A DNA stretch of 64,000 nt from Betaproteobacteria bacterium (lineage in GTDB: Bacteria; Pseudomonadota; Gammaproteobacteria; Burkholderiales; JAEUOS01), in contig JAQGMJ010000013.1 of NCBI GenBank assembly GCA_028292405.1, positions 1-64,000 on the forward strand. The letters are read 5' to 3'. The stretch's first letter is position 1, and each line of letters begins with the position of its first letter. Both the position numbers and the translations under genes were made by a program. Shown here one piece after another: positions 8,460 to 15,404 of the stretch. A model generated the notes under the pieces. It was not told the origin of the DNA. It saw only the letters and a program-made list of their open reading frames with translations, and did not search any database.

Positions 8460-10862
8460 TCACGTCGTGGTCTTGCGCACGGCCTTGCTGCGCGCGTCCG
8501 GCCCGGCCAGCAGGCCCGCCGGCGGCGTGTTTTCCAGCTTGCCGCGCACCGCATCGCCGGCGCAGCTCGCCGCGAAGGCGACGTTGACGTTGTCGCCGGA
8601 TGAGCCCGCCGAGGTAAAGCAGGACTGCCCCAGCTTGGCGTTGAGCGGCTTGAGCACCGAGTCGGCGATCATGTCGGCGCCCGAACCTTCCGGCAGCACC
8701 AGCACGTATTTGCCCGGCGCGGTTTCCTTCGCGTCGAGCACCGCGCGCATGCTGCGCAGCTCGCGCAGGATCACCGGGCTGGCGCCGTCTGGCAGGCCGC
8801 TGATGGTGAGGCTGGTCTTTTGCGGGCGGAAGTTGAAGTGGGCGAGGAAAAAGTTTTTCGAGAACTCGTCGCCCACCAGCTTGCCGATGGATGAGAGCGC
8901 TAAATCCTCGGTGTTAAAACTATCGCCCTGCGGCATGGTGGTGTTGTTGTAGATCTCCTCGCCGGTGGCGCGGTCCACCGCCTTTACCGTCCAGGAAGTG
9001 AGCGCGGTCTTGCTCATTTTCAGGCCGGAAGCGGGCAGGGTGAAGGCCAGGGTCTTGATCTTCACTTCGCCGATGATCTGGAAGTCGGCCGACTGCGCGT
9101 TGGCGGCGGTCTTGGTCTCGCCGTCGTTGGCCCAGGTGCGGAAACCGAAGGACTTGATGCGCTCCTTCACCACGTTTTCCGCCAGTTGCGAGCGCGCCGG
9201 CGGCAAGGCCTGGCCGGCGTCGGCGTTGACGATCTGGATGGCGACGGCGATCTTCGGGTCGCCGTTGTTGCGGATGAAGTCGACGCGCTCCTGCTGGCTC
9301 ATTTCGTTGAGCGACTTCTGCAGGTCGCGCACCTTCACCGTGGCGGTGGTGTTGATCGCCACCAGGCCGTCCTTGCCGGTTTGCGGCGCGTCTTCCGACA
9401 GCGTGGTCTTGATGAAGTCGGCGGAGTGCGCCAGCAGCTTGGTGGACACCCACTCGTAATTCTTGTTCAGCGAATCCGAGGTGACGTACAGTGCCAGCGC
9501 TTTTTCCACCAGCTGGCGCTTGGCATCGGCGCGCGCCTCGTTGCCGGCGGCGGCGGTGTCGCCGTTGAAACGCGCCGGGTCGGCCAGGCCCATCGCGCTG
9601 ATGGTCAGCACGCCGGGGTCGTTGGCCGACTGGGTGACTACGGGGGTGGAGGCCGGCGTGGTTGCGGGTGCGGTGCTCGCCGTCGCGGTGGTGGCCGGCG
9701 TACCGGCAGCAGCCTGGTCGGCGTCCTGGCCCTTTTTGCCCATCACCAGGTAGCCGCCCGCGGCTGCGACCACCACCACGGCGGCGGCGACTGCGGCGAA
9801 CACCGGGGCGTTGCTCTTTTTCTTTTGCGGCGGTTGCTGCGGCGCGGCCGCGGTGGATGCGGATACCGGTTTTGCGGCAGGGGCGGGTTGGGTGGGTTGT
9901 GACCCTGCGGGCGCGGCCTTCGGCGGCGGCGCGTTGACCACGGTCTTGTTCACCAGCGTGGCTTCGGGTGCATTGACCACGGTGGCGTCATCGCCGCCGA
10001 GGTTGATCACCGTTGAATCGGCGGCGCTGCCGGCTCCCTTGCCGGAGATCACCGCGCGGATCGCTTCGCCGAATTCGCGCGCGCTCTGGTAGCGGTCGTC
10101 GGGATTCTTCGCCATCACCTTTTGCACCACGCCGTCCCAGGCGCCGGGCAGGGTGGCGTTCAGCGTCGAGGGCGGCAGCGGCTCTTCCTTCAGCACCTTG
10201 TGCATGATGGTCGTGACCGCGCCGGTGAAAGGCTTTTCGCCGGTCAAGAACTGGTACAGGATCACGCCGCAGGAAAACAGGTCGGAGCGGCGGTCCACCG
10301 TCTGGCCGAGGAACTGCTCGGGCGACATGTAGGCCGGGGTGCCGAGCACGGTGCCGGCTTGCGTCAGCTCGGAAGTCTCGATGCGCGCGATGCCGAAGTC
10401 GGCTACCTTCACCGCCGCGCTGCCGTCGAGCAGGATCACGTTGGCCGGCTTGATGTCGCGGTGGGTCACGCCGTGGCTGTGCGCGTGTTCCAGCGCATCG
10501 AGCATCTCGGTCATGATGCGCTCGACTTCCTTCATCGGGAAGCGGCGGTTTTCCTCGAAGTAGTCCTTCAGCTCGCGGCCCTTGATGTACTCCATCGCGA
10601 TGAAGGCGACGCCGTTGTCCTCGCCGTATTCGTAGATGCCGACGATGTGCGGATGGTTCAGGCGCCCGGCGGCCTGGGCTTCGCGCTTGAAGCGCGCCAG
10701 CAGGTCGGCCACCTGGGATTTGTCGAACTGCTCGGCGCGGATGGTCTTGATGGCGACGATGCGCTCGATGACCGGATCGAAGCCCTCGTAGACCACGCCC
10801 ATGGCGCCGCGCCCAAGTTCACCACGGATTTCGTATTTGCCCAGCTTGCTTATATCAGCCAC
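8460..10862 (-). CDS. Membrane Ser/Thr protein kinase (PknB/Hanks type) with extracytoplasmic LpoB/CsgG-like domain
   Basis: The 800-residue protein has a Hanks kinase domain at about 10-270 (GRGAMGVVY loop, VAIK Lys39, HRDIKPAN Asp136, DFG Asp155, TPAYMSPEQ). A Thr/Pro/Ala-rich linker follows, then one transmembrane helix (FAAVAAAVVVVAAAGGYLVM, about 352-375) and a periplasmic region of about 420 residues. All catalytic residues are present. The linker has four T-V/L-V/I-N motifs that could be autophosphorylation sites. The periplasmic part (KIAVAIQIVN, IKSFGFRTW, ADFQIIGEVKIKTL) resembles the exported neighbour at 6454-7179. GTG 10862 is chosen because GAGGG sits seven bases before it; an in-frame ATG five codons upstream has a poorer site. 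A PASTA domain is absent. Confidence 0.9.
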   Translation of the reverse strand: MADISKLGKYEIRGELGRGAMGVVYEGFDPVIERIVAIKTIRAEQFDKSQVADLLARFKREAQAAGRLNHPHIVGIYEYGEDNGVAFIAMEYIKGRELKDYFEENRRFPMKEVERIMTEMLDALEHAHSHGVTHRDIKPANVILLDGSAAVKVADFGIARIETSELTQAGTVLGTPAYMSPEQFLGQTVDRRSDLFSCGVILYQFLTGEKPFTGAVTTIMHKVLKEEPLPPSTLNATLPGAWDGVVQKVMAKNPDDRYQSAREFGEAIRAVISGKGAGSAADSTVINLGGDDATVVNAPEATLVNKTVVNAPPPKAAPAGSQPTQPAPAAKPVSASTAAAPQQPPQKKKSNAPVFAAVAAAVVVVAAAGGYLVMGKKGQDADQAAAGTPATTATASTAPATTPASTPVVTQSANDPGVLTISAMGLADPARFNGDTAAAGNEARADAKRQLVEKALALYVTSDSLNKNYEWVSTKLLAHSADFIKTTLSEDAPQTGKDGLVAINTTATVKVRDLQKSLNEMSQQERVDFIRNNGDPKIAVAIQIVNADAGQALPPARSQLAENVVKERIKSFGFRTWANDGETKTAANAQSADFQIIGEVKIKTLAFTLPASGLKMSKTALTSWTVKAVDRATGEEIYNNTTMPQGDSFNTEDLALSSIGKLVGDEFSKNFFLAHFNFRPQKTSLTISGLPDGASPVILRELRSMRAVLDAKETAPGKYVLVLPEGSGADMIADSVLKPLNAKLGQSCFTSAGSSGDNVNVAFAASCAGDAVRGKLENTPPAGLLAGPDARSKAVRKTTT

Positions 10863-10958
10863 TTTCAACCCTCGCATTCATGGCTGCGCGAGACGGTTCG
10901 CGCGTTTCTTATGAATGGCGGCGCGCCCTTGGGCGGCCTCCCTGTATGCGGATGGAAT

Positions 10959-10964
10959 TTTATA
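10959..10964 (-). promoter_or_regulatory. Candidate -10 element for the Ser/Thr kinase gene
   Basis: TATAAA is read on the minus strand about 97 bases before the chosen kinase start. A TTGTCC lies 21 bases upstream of it, which is longer than the usual 16-18 spacing, so this is only a tentative promoter. Confidence 0.3.
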
Positions 10965-11110
10965 TGAGCGCTTTTGCCGGAATAAGGACAAAAGTCCGCG
11001 TTCCGCGCGGATCGGCTTCCATCGATCTTGATTTTACGGAACTATTTCACAAAAGCACGCAAATAGTTGCGGTGCCGCAAACCGCGCGGCATGGGGTGCG
11101 CCCACAGTAA

Positions 11111-11146
11111 ACCACAGGTTTTTATGTTCTTGCGCATCCCTGTGGT
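11111..11146. repeat. 8-bp inverted repeat with 20-base spacer
   Basis: ACCACAGG at 11111-11118 matches CCTGTGGT at 11139-11146 in inverted orientation. It could be a regulator-binding site upstream of the kinase gene or a stem-loop. There is no adjacent T-run. Confidence 0.5.
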
Positions 11147-11551
11147 GCTACGACAAAGGTAGTAGCTGCCCTTCTGAACCCCGGAAAATCACGGCCTGGC
11201 TACGCGCTTCGCAGGCGCCAACCTGATAAAACCTGAGGAATTTTCCACAACCGAAACCCCCCGCTTTCCAACAATGACGGTAAATCACGGTGTCTTTTCG
11301 AAAAATCGCGGGCGCTCACCACGCTTGTAGTAAGTGGACGCTGGCTTCGCTTCACGCCGCCTTGCCCACGCAGGCCTGGCGCGCATCGATGTAACCGTGC
11401 TTGCTCGAGCGCATGGCGGTGGACGTGTATCCCGCATGGCTCCGACCGGCAATTCCGGCGGGTTTCTCCCGCGCCAAATCCGGCTGATGGAAACAAGCAT
11501 ACGCCGACCCGGCAACTAAGTGTGGTTGATTTGAATGCGGCGTCCGGGCAT

Positions 11552-11579
11552 AAAAAAGCGGCCGCAATGCGGCCGCTTT
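11552..11579 (-). terminator. Terminator of the Cys-repeat exported protein gene
   Basis: The perfect stem GCGGCCGC / GCGGCCGC has an AAT loop, flanked by AAAAAA on the left and TTT on the right. Read on the minus strand it ends in six T, directly downstream of the gene at 11626-12201. Confidence 0.85.
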
Positions 11580-11625
11580 GTCTCTTCGGGAGCGCGTACC
11601 GGCGCACGCGGGCCGGTGCAGCGAG

Positions 11626-12201
11626 TTACTTGATGCCGAAGCGCGATTTGGCGTCGCCCACGCAACGGTCTTTCGCGTCGCCGGCATAGGTGTCGCAGCG
11701 CTCGCGTGCAGCCTTGTAATCGGCGTCGCGCTTATCGCGGTCGGCCTCGGCGCGGGCGTCGGCGATTTTGGTGTTAGCGCTGCCCTGGGCGTCGGCCGCA
11801 GCACGGTCCGCCTTGGCATCGGCCAGGCTGCGGTCATGGGCCGACTCGGCGTCCCTGCGGCAGACATCCTTGGCATTGCCGGCGTAGTCGTCGCACTTTT
11901 CCTTGGCGACGGCGAACTGGGCATCGGCACGCGCCACGCGCGAGTCGTAGTTTGCCTTGTTCGAAGGCTGGTAGCGGCCGTCGAGGTCGGCATTGGCGAC
12001 CTTTTCGTTGCCTCGCGCCTCTTCGATGCACACGTCCTTTGCATTGCCGGCCAGGCCGCCGCAACGCTCGCGCGCTGCCTTATAGGTGGTGGAGATGCGG
12101 TCCTGCTCGGCCTTGTATTCGGACTTGGTCATCGCGAAGGCGGGCGCGGCGGTGAACAGGGCGCCGGCCACGGCGAGCGACATCAGGGTTTTATTGATCA
12201 T
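11626..12201 (-). CDS. Exported protein with three Cys-pair helical repeats, unknown function
   Basis: The 191-residue protein has a signal peptide (MINKTLMSLAVAGALFTAAPAFA). The mature part contains three copies of a unit of the form (A)(K/R)E(R/K)C-x3-AG(N/D)AKD-x-C: RERCGGLAGNAKDVC, KEKCDDYAGNAKDVC and RERCDTYAGDAKDRC. Between them are long Asp/Ala/Lys-rich, probably helical segments. Each unit holds two Cys spaced by ten residues, so a periplasmic disulfide hairpin is plausible. Similar uncharacterised proteins are common in Burkholderiales, but no function is known to me. It is followed by a strong terminator and precedes a set of stress-type small genes on the same strand. Confidence 0.85.
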   Translation of the reverse strand: MINKTLMSLAVAGALFTAAPAFAMTKSEYKAEQDRISTTYKAARERCGGLAGNAKDVCIEEARGNEKVANADLDGRYQPSNKANYDSRVARADAQFAVAKEKCDDYAGNAKDVCRRDAESAHDRSLADAKADRAAADAQGSANTKIADARAEADRDKRDADYKAARERCDTYAGDAKDRCVGDAKSRFGIK

Positions 12202-12248
12202 GATTGTTTCCTTTTTTGGGTTGGACTATCGCTGCGCCGCCGAATCTC

Positions 12249-12491
12249 TTATCGAACCACATGCAACTTGCGCGAATCCCGGGCCAGGCCACTGGCGCGC
12301 CGCTCGCGCCAGTGCGCCAGATCGCGCCTGACCATAGCATTGGCGCGGGCATGGGCTTCCGCGACACGGCCCATCACCTGGTCAAGGCGACCGGCGGCGA
12401 TTTCGCGGCGGTCATTGGTCAAATGGCCGTGCCAAACCCGCAAGCTGCCGCGAAGCTGGCGCAACAGGGCCTTGATACCGGCTGAGGTCAT
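12249..12491 (-). CDS. CsbD-like small stress protein
   Basis: The 80-residue protein has a stretch LLRQLRGSLRVWHGHLTNDRREIAAGRLDQVMGRV that aligns by eye with the CsbD family core (W-x-Q-L-K-G-x-V-x-x-x-W-G-x-L-T-D-D...AG-x-x-x-Q-L-x-G). CsbD proteins are small soluble proteins induced by general stress and have no known biochemical role. The copy here is divergent, with an Arg-rich C-terminal tail. It lies nine bases downstream of the DUF883 gene, in a likely stress operon. Confidence 0.7.
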   Translation of the reverse strand: MTSAGIKALLRQLRGSLRVWHGHLTNDRREIAAGRLDQVMGRVAEAHARANAMVRRDLAHWRERRASGLARDSRKLHVVR

Positions 12492-12500
12492 GATGGTTCC

Positions 12501-12749
12501 TTAACGGCGAAAGAAGACAATGCCAAGCGCGATGCCGACCAATGCCGCCAAGCCCACGGTGCGCATCGGGTTTTCGCGCGCGTAGCCGGTCACGGCTTCG
12601 CGGCCAGCGTCGATCTGGTCGATCGCGGCGGACTTGCGCTTGTCGAAGGCGCCGGCGAGCGACTGGGCGACGTTGCCGAAGCTGCTCTTGACGTCGTTGA
12701 CGGCGCCGGAAATGGCTTCGGTGGGGCTGTTGATTTTCTGGGTGGTCAT
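12501..12749 (-). CDS. DUF883/ElaB-type membrane-anchored small protein
   Basis: The 82-residue protein has an amphipathic N-terminal helix region (TEAISGAVNDVKSSFGNVAQSLAG), a middle segment, ENPMRTVGLAALVGIALGIVFFRR as a C-terminal transmembrane segment, and an Arg-Arg end. This arrangement matches the ElaB/YqjD/DUF883 family, whose members are stationary-phase inner-membrane proteins that associate with ribosomes. A good AAGGAG ribosome site is seven bases before the ATG. Confidence 0.85.
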   Translation of the reverse strand: MTTQKINSPTEAISGAVNDVKSSFGNVAQSLAGAFDKRKSAAIDQIDAGREAVTGYARENPMRTVGLAALVGIALGIVFFRR

Positions 12750-12796
12750 GATGAGTCTCCTTGGTAAATACGGAATATCGGATGAAAGTCGACGCC

Positions 12797-12961
12797 TTAG
12801 ACGCTCGGGCTGCGGCCCGAGACGAAGGCGACAATGGCCAACACCAGGAACACCAGGAACAGCACCTTGGCGATGCCGACCGCGCCAGCAGCAATGCCGC
12901 CGAACCCGAGAATGGCCGCGATGATTGCGATGACCAAAAAGACAACGGCGTAATGCAGCAT
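12797..12961 (-). CDS. DUF1328 (YtjA) family small membrane protein
   Basis: The 54-residue protein [20 protein letters not shown]...is almost entirely two hydrophobic helices with the family signature [18 protein letters not shown] perfect AGGAGG site is six bases before the ATG. A paralogue lies at 15078-15251. The family is small, membrane-bound and of unknown function, and is often found in stress or sigma-factor regulons. Confidence 0.9.
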   Translation of the reverse strand: MLHYAVVFLVIAIIAAILGFGGIAAGAVGIAKVLFLVFLVLAIVAFVSGRSPSV

Positions 12962-13146
12962 GGAAACCTCCTGTTTGAGAGCGCTGTGCACGAATGGGTA
13001 GCCCCGAGTTTAAGGAGCGATTCTTGTCGCAAGCAGCCGGGGGCGGCTGATAGTGCTGTCGGCGCAGTCCGACAAAGCCTTCGTCGCCGTTCAGTGCAAT
13101 CGCGAGAGGGGTGGCATCCTCACGCCTGGGCAGAAAGCGGAGGAAC

Positions 13147-13370
13147 ATGACCACGCCCGCCTGACCTTGCAGCGGAAGTGAAGTGCTTGACCTTCCAGCC
13201 GAGGAGCGCGCCCGAATTCTCGAGTTGCTGATTGCCAGCTTCAAGCCGAAATCAAGCTCGCGAAGCATGGAGGGAATTCGCCTTGCGCCGCAGGGAAGAA
13301 GCGCGGAACGGCAAAGTAGTCATGGTCTCTGGCGATGAAGCGCTGGCACGCGTCAAGGCGCGGATTGCGT
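13147..13370 (+). pseudogene. Decayed antitoxin of the addiction-module (TIGR02574-like) type
   Basis: Two frames together spell the typical antitoxin: VLDLPAEERARILELLIASF from about 13183, then, after a +1 shift near 13240, AWREFALRRREEARNGKVVMVSGDEALARVKARIA to about 13368. An ATG at 13147 lies in the first frame but is followed by a TGA five codons on, so the N-terminus is also broken. The product cannot be made intact. It overlaps the decayed toxin, the usual operon order for these pairs. Confidence 0.7.
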
Positions 13371-13657
13371 GGGCTATTCAATTCACCCGGACGCCGAAGA
13401 TGAACTGGGTGATGCGGCCGTTTACTACGCAACCCATGCCAGGAGGATGATTGCCCTGGCCTTTCCTGCGGAATACGGACGTGCTGCCCTCCTTGTCGAG
13501 AATCAGCAGCGCGGCCCACGCGGTGAAGATGGCCTTCGCGTTTACCACTTTGATCGTTTTCCCCATACGGTGGCGTATGAGGAAATGAGTGCGGCCCTCA
13601 AATCTTGCCATTGCCCATCAGAGCCGGGAGCCGGGCTATTGGGCCGATCGAATCTAA
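13369..13657 (+). pseudogene. Decayed RelE/ParE-type toxin
   Basis: The frame starts GTG at 13369 with GYSIHPDAEDELGDAAVYYATHA, the typical RelE/ParE N-terminal pattern, then VYHFDRFPHTVAYE. The family ending IAHQSREPGYWADRI and a TAA at 13655-13657 are found only in another frame, so at least one frameshift (near 13590-13610) destroys the C-terminus. The middle also looks degenerate. The ribosome-site-less overlap with the antitoxin remnant fits a former toxin-antitoxin operon. Confidence 0.7.
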
Positions 13658-13714
13658 GGGAATCTAAAAAAAACCAGGTGGATCGGCAAGAGGCTGTTCT
13701 GGTCTCGGGTGCGC

Positions 13715-14098
13715 CTAGGTCAACTGCTCCGCATGCTGCGCCAGCACCTCGACGGCGCGCTCGAATTCCATCGACTTGTCGAGGAAATGATCGGCGCCGA
13801 GCTTTTCGCTGGCACGGCGGAACATCGGGGCGGTGTGATTGGTGAGGACCACGCGCAAAATGTTTTTCGGATTGGCGCGCGCCAGGTGGGCCAGCACTTC
13901 CAGGCCGGAGCCTTCGCGCAGGTGCAGATCGATCACGGCGGCGTCGATCGCCTTGCTCTCCATAGCGCGGATAGCGTCGTTGGCGTTGTCGGCGTATCCC
14001 ACCACGGACATCTGGCCGGCGGACTCAAGAGTCTGGGTCAAGGCCTCCCGGATCTCGGCGGAGTCTTCGACCAGGAATATTTGCAGGGGACGCGTCAT
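13715..14098 (-). CDS. Stand-alone receiver-domain response regulator
   Basis: The 127-residue CheY-like protein has only a receiver domain: acid pocket VEDSAEIR, phosphoacceptor Asp in AAVIDLHLREGSG, switch Thr in RVVLTNHT and Lys in FLDKSME. It has no output domain, so it must act by protein contact or as a phosphate sink. It lies downstream of a LuxR-type regulator on the same strand and near a divergent histidine kinase, which suggests a branched phosphorelay. The start is set at the ATG before TRPLQIF; an upstream TTG extension looks non-homologous. Confidence 0.88.
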   Translation of the reverse strand: MTRPLQIFLVEDSAEIREALTQTLESAGQMSVVGYADNANDAIRAMESKAIDAAVIDLHLREGSGLEVLAHLARANPKNILRVVLTNHTAPMFRRASEKLGADHFLDKSMEFERAVEVLAQHAEQLT

Positions 14099-14218
14099 TG
14101 CCGTTCGATTTATGTGACCCAGCCGGTCCGCGTCCGGGGTGGTGGAAAGCATAAAAGTCATGTTGCGCGAGTTCTGGGGGCCCGTCTGTCGGGCCCCGTC
14201 TGACAATTTCCCGCGCTG

Positions 14219-14872
14219 TTATTCGAGCAGCGAGTTCTTGATCGCGTAGTAGGTCAGGTCGGCATTGGTTTTCAGGTGCATCTTTTCCAGCACCCGCGCA
14301 CGGTAGGTACTCACGGTCTTGACGCTCAGATTCAGTTCGTTGCCGATTTCGGTGGCGCTCTGGCCGGCGGCAAGCTTGCGGAAGATCTGGAATTCGCGTT
14401 CCGACAGGGTTTCGTGCAGCGGCTTGGCCGAGCCTTCCGGGCGCGCCAGTTCGGCGGAGACCAGGTCGGCCGCGGTTTCACTCAGGTAGCGCTTGCCGCG
14501 CGCCACCACGCGGATGGCGCGGATCATTTCTTCCGGCGGCGCGTCCTTGGCGATGTAGCCGCTGGCGCCCGACCGCAGCAGGTTGACGGCGTAGTGTTCT
14601 TCCGGGTAGCCGGAGAGCATCAAGACGGCCAGGCCGGGTTTGATCTGGCGTACCACGCGCAGGGTGTCAATGCCGTTCTTGCCGGGCATCGAGATGTCGA
14701 GCAGCAGGACGTCGAAGTCCTGCTTGCGCACGAGCTCGATCACTTCGTCGCCGCTGCCGGCCTCTGCCATCACTTTCAGGTCGCCGTGGTCGGCGATGAA
14801 TTGGGACAAGCCGGCGCGCACGATCTGGTGGTCGTCGGCCAGGAGGATGCGGATTAGCGGCGGAGTGCTCAA
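14219..14872 (-). CDS. NarL/UhpA-family (LuxR-type HTH) response regulator
   Basis: The 217-residue protein has a receiver domain (LLADDH, Asp in LLLDISMPGKNG, LSGYPEE, Lys in AKDAPPEE) and a C-terminal LuxR helix-turn-helix (LSEREFQIFRKLAAGQSATEIGNELNLSVKTVSTYRARV). The start is placed at TTG 14872, preceded by AAAGGG; the open frame reaches 14962, but the added 30 residues are not regulator-like. The divergent HisKA_3 sensor at 15405 is its probable cognate kinase, since NarL-type regulators pair with that kinase class. Confidence 0.92.
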   Translation of the reverse strand: MSTPPLIRILLADDHQIVRAGLSQFIADHGDLKVMAEAGSGDEVIELVRKQDFDVLLLDISMPGKNGIDTLRVVRQIKPGLAVLMLSGYPEEHYAVNLLRSGASGYIAKDAPPEEMIRAIRVVARGKRYLSETAADLVSAELARPEGSAKPLHETLSEREFQIFRKLAAGQSATEIGNELNLSVKTVSTYRARVLEKMHLKTNADLTYYAIKNSLLE

Positions 14873-15077
14873 AACGGTCCCTTTCTTTTTAATTGGCAAA
14901 GCGCCGATGCAGAAAAATACCTCTGCGAAACTGCCTTGCGCCGCGAAATTTCCGCGCGGCACGGCCGGTTTTCATCGGCGGTGAGCGGCCCGGATGCGGG
15001 AACAATGTAGCATGAGGCCTCTCCCGGTAATGCATCCGGTGGCATATCCACCGTTTGTTGAACTTGCGCGCTTTCCG

Positions 15078-15251
15078 TCAGTCCACTGCCTTGACCACGA
15101 AAAGGCCCAAGGACAGGAAGATCAGGAAGACGATCAGCGCCACTACGAACAGCAGCTTGGCCAGGCCCGCGGCGCCGGCTGCGATGCCGGTAAAGCCGAG
15201 AACACCGGCAACGATGGATATCAAGGCAAATATCAGAGCCCATTTCAGCAT
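15078..15251 (-). CDS. DUF1328 family small membrane protein (second copy)
   Basis: The 57-residue, two-helix protein MLKWALIFALISIVAGVLGF...GFTGIAAGAAGLAKLLF is a paralogue of the 12797-12961 protein, with a longer C-terminal helix. A GGAG site precedes the ATG. It lies in the divergent region between the response regulator and the histidine kinase, so it may be a target or accessory of that system. Confidence 0.9.
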   Translation of the reverse strand: MLKWALIFALISIVAGVLGFTGIAAGAAGLAKLLFVVALIVFLIFLSLGLFVVKAVD

Positions 15252-15404
15252 GAAAATCTCCGAGTCCCGGGGATTCGCCGTCGAAACCCCGAAAAAAGCA
15301 ATGGACGTACTTTGCCCGCGGGGCATCCCGGCAGCAGTCGGCCTGCGCCTGTTTTCTTGTAGGACAAAGCCTACAAATGTCCTACGTTATCGGGGAGGCG
15401 CGTA

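Larger units (their letters stand above)
10863..11551. other. Long intergenic region upstream of the kinase gene
   Basis: About 690 bases hold no convincing gene. Short open frames here have unusual composition and no recognisable protein. It contains a possible kinase promoter, an 8-bp inverted repeat (11111-11146) and AT-richer patches (11030-11060, 11220-11290) that stand out from the GC-rich surroundings. Confidence 0.5.

Noticed and set aside
3930..10862. Type VI secretion regulatory module (FHA, kinase, OmpA)
   Set aside because: No tss genes (no VipA/B, Hcp, ClpV, TssM or VgrG) in the window; FHA is fused to a cyclase, not to a Fha1-type protein.
11200..11607. 135-codon open frame on the minus strand
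   Set aside because: It runs through the terminator at 11552-11579, has no homologous look and no ribosome site.
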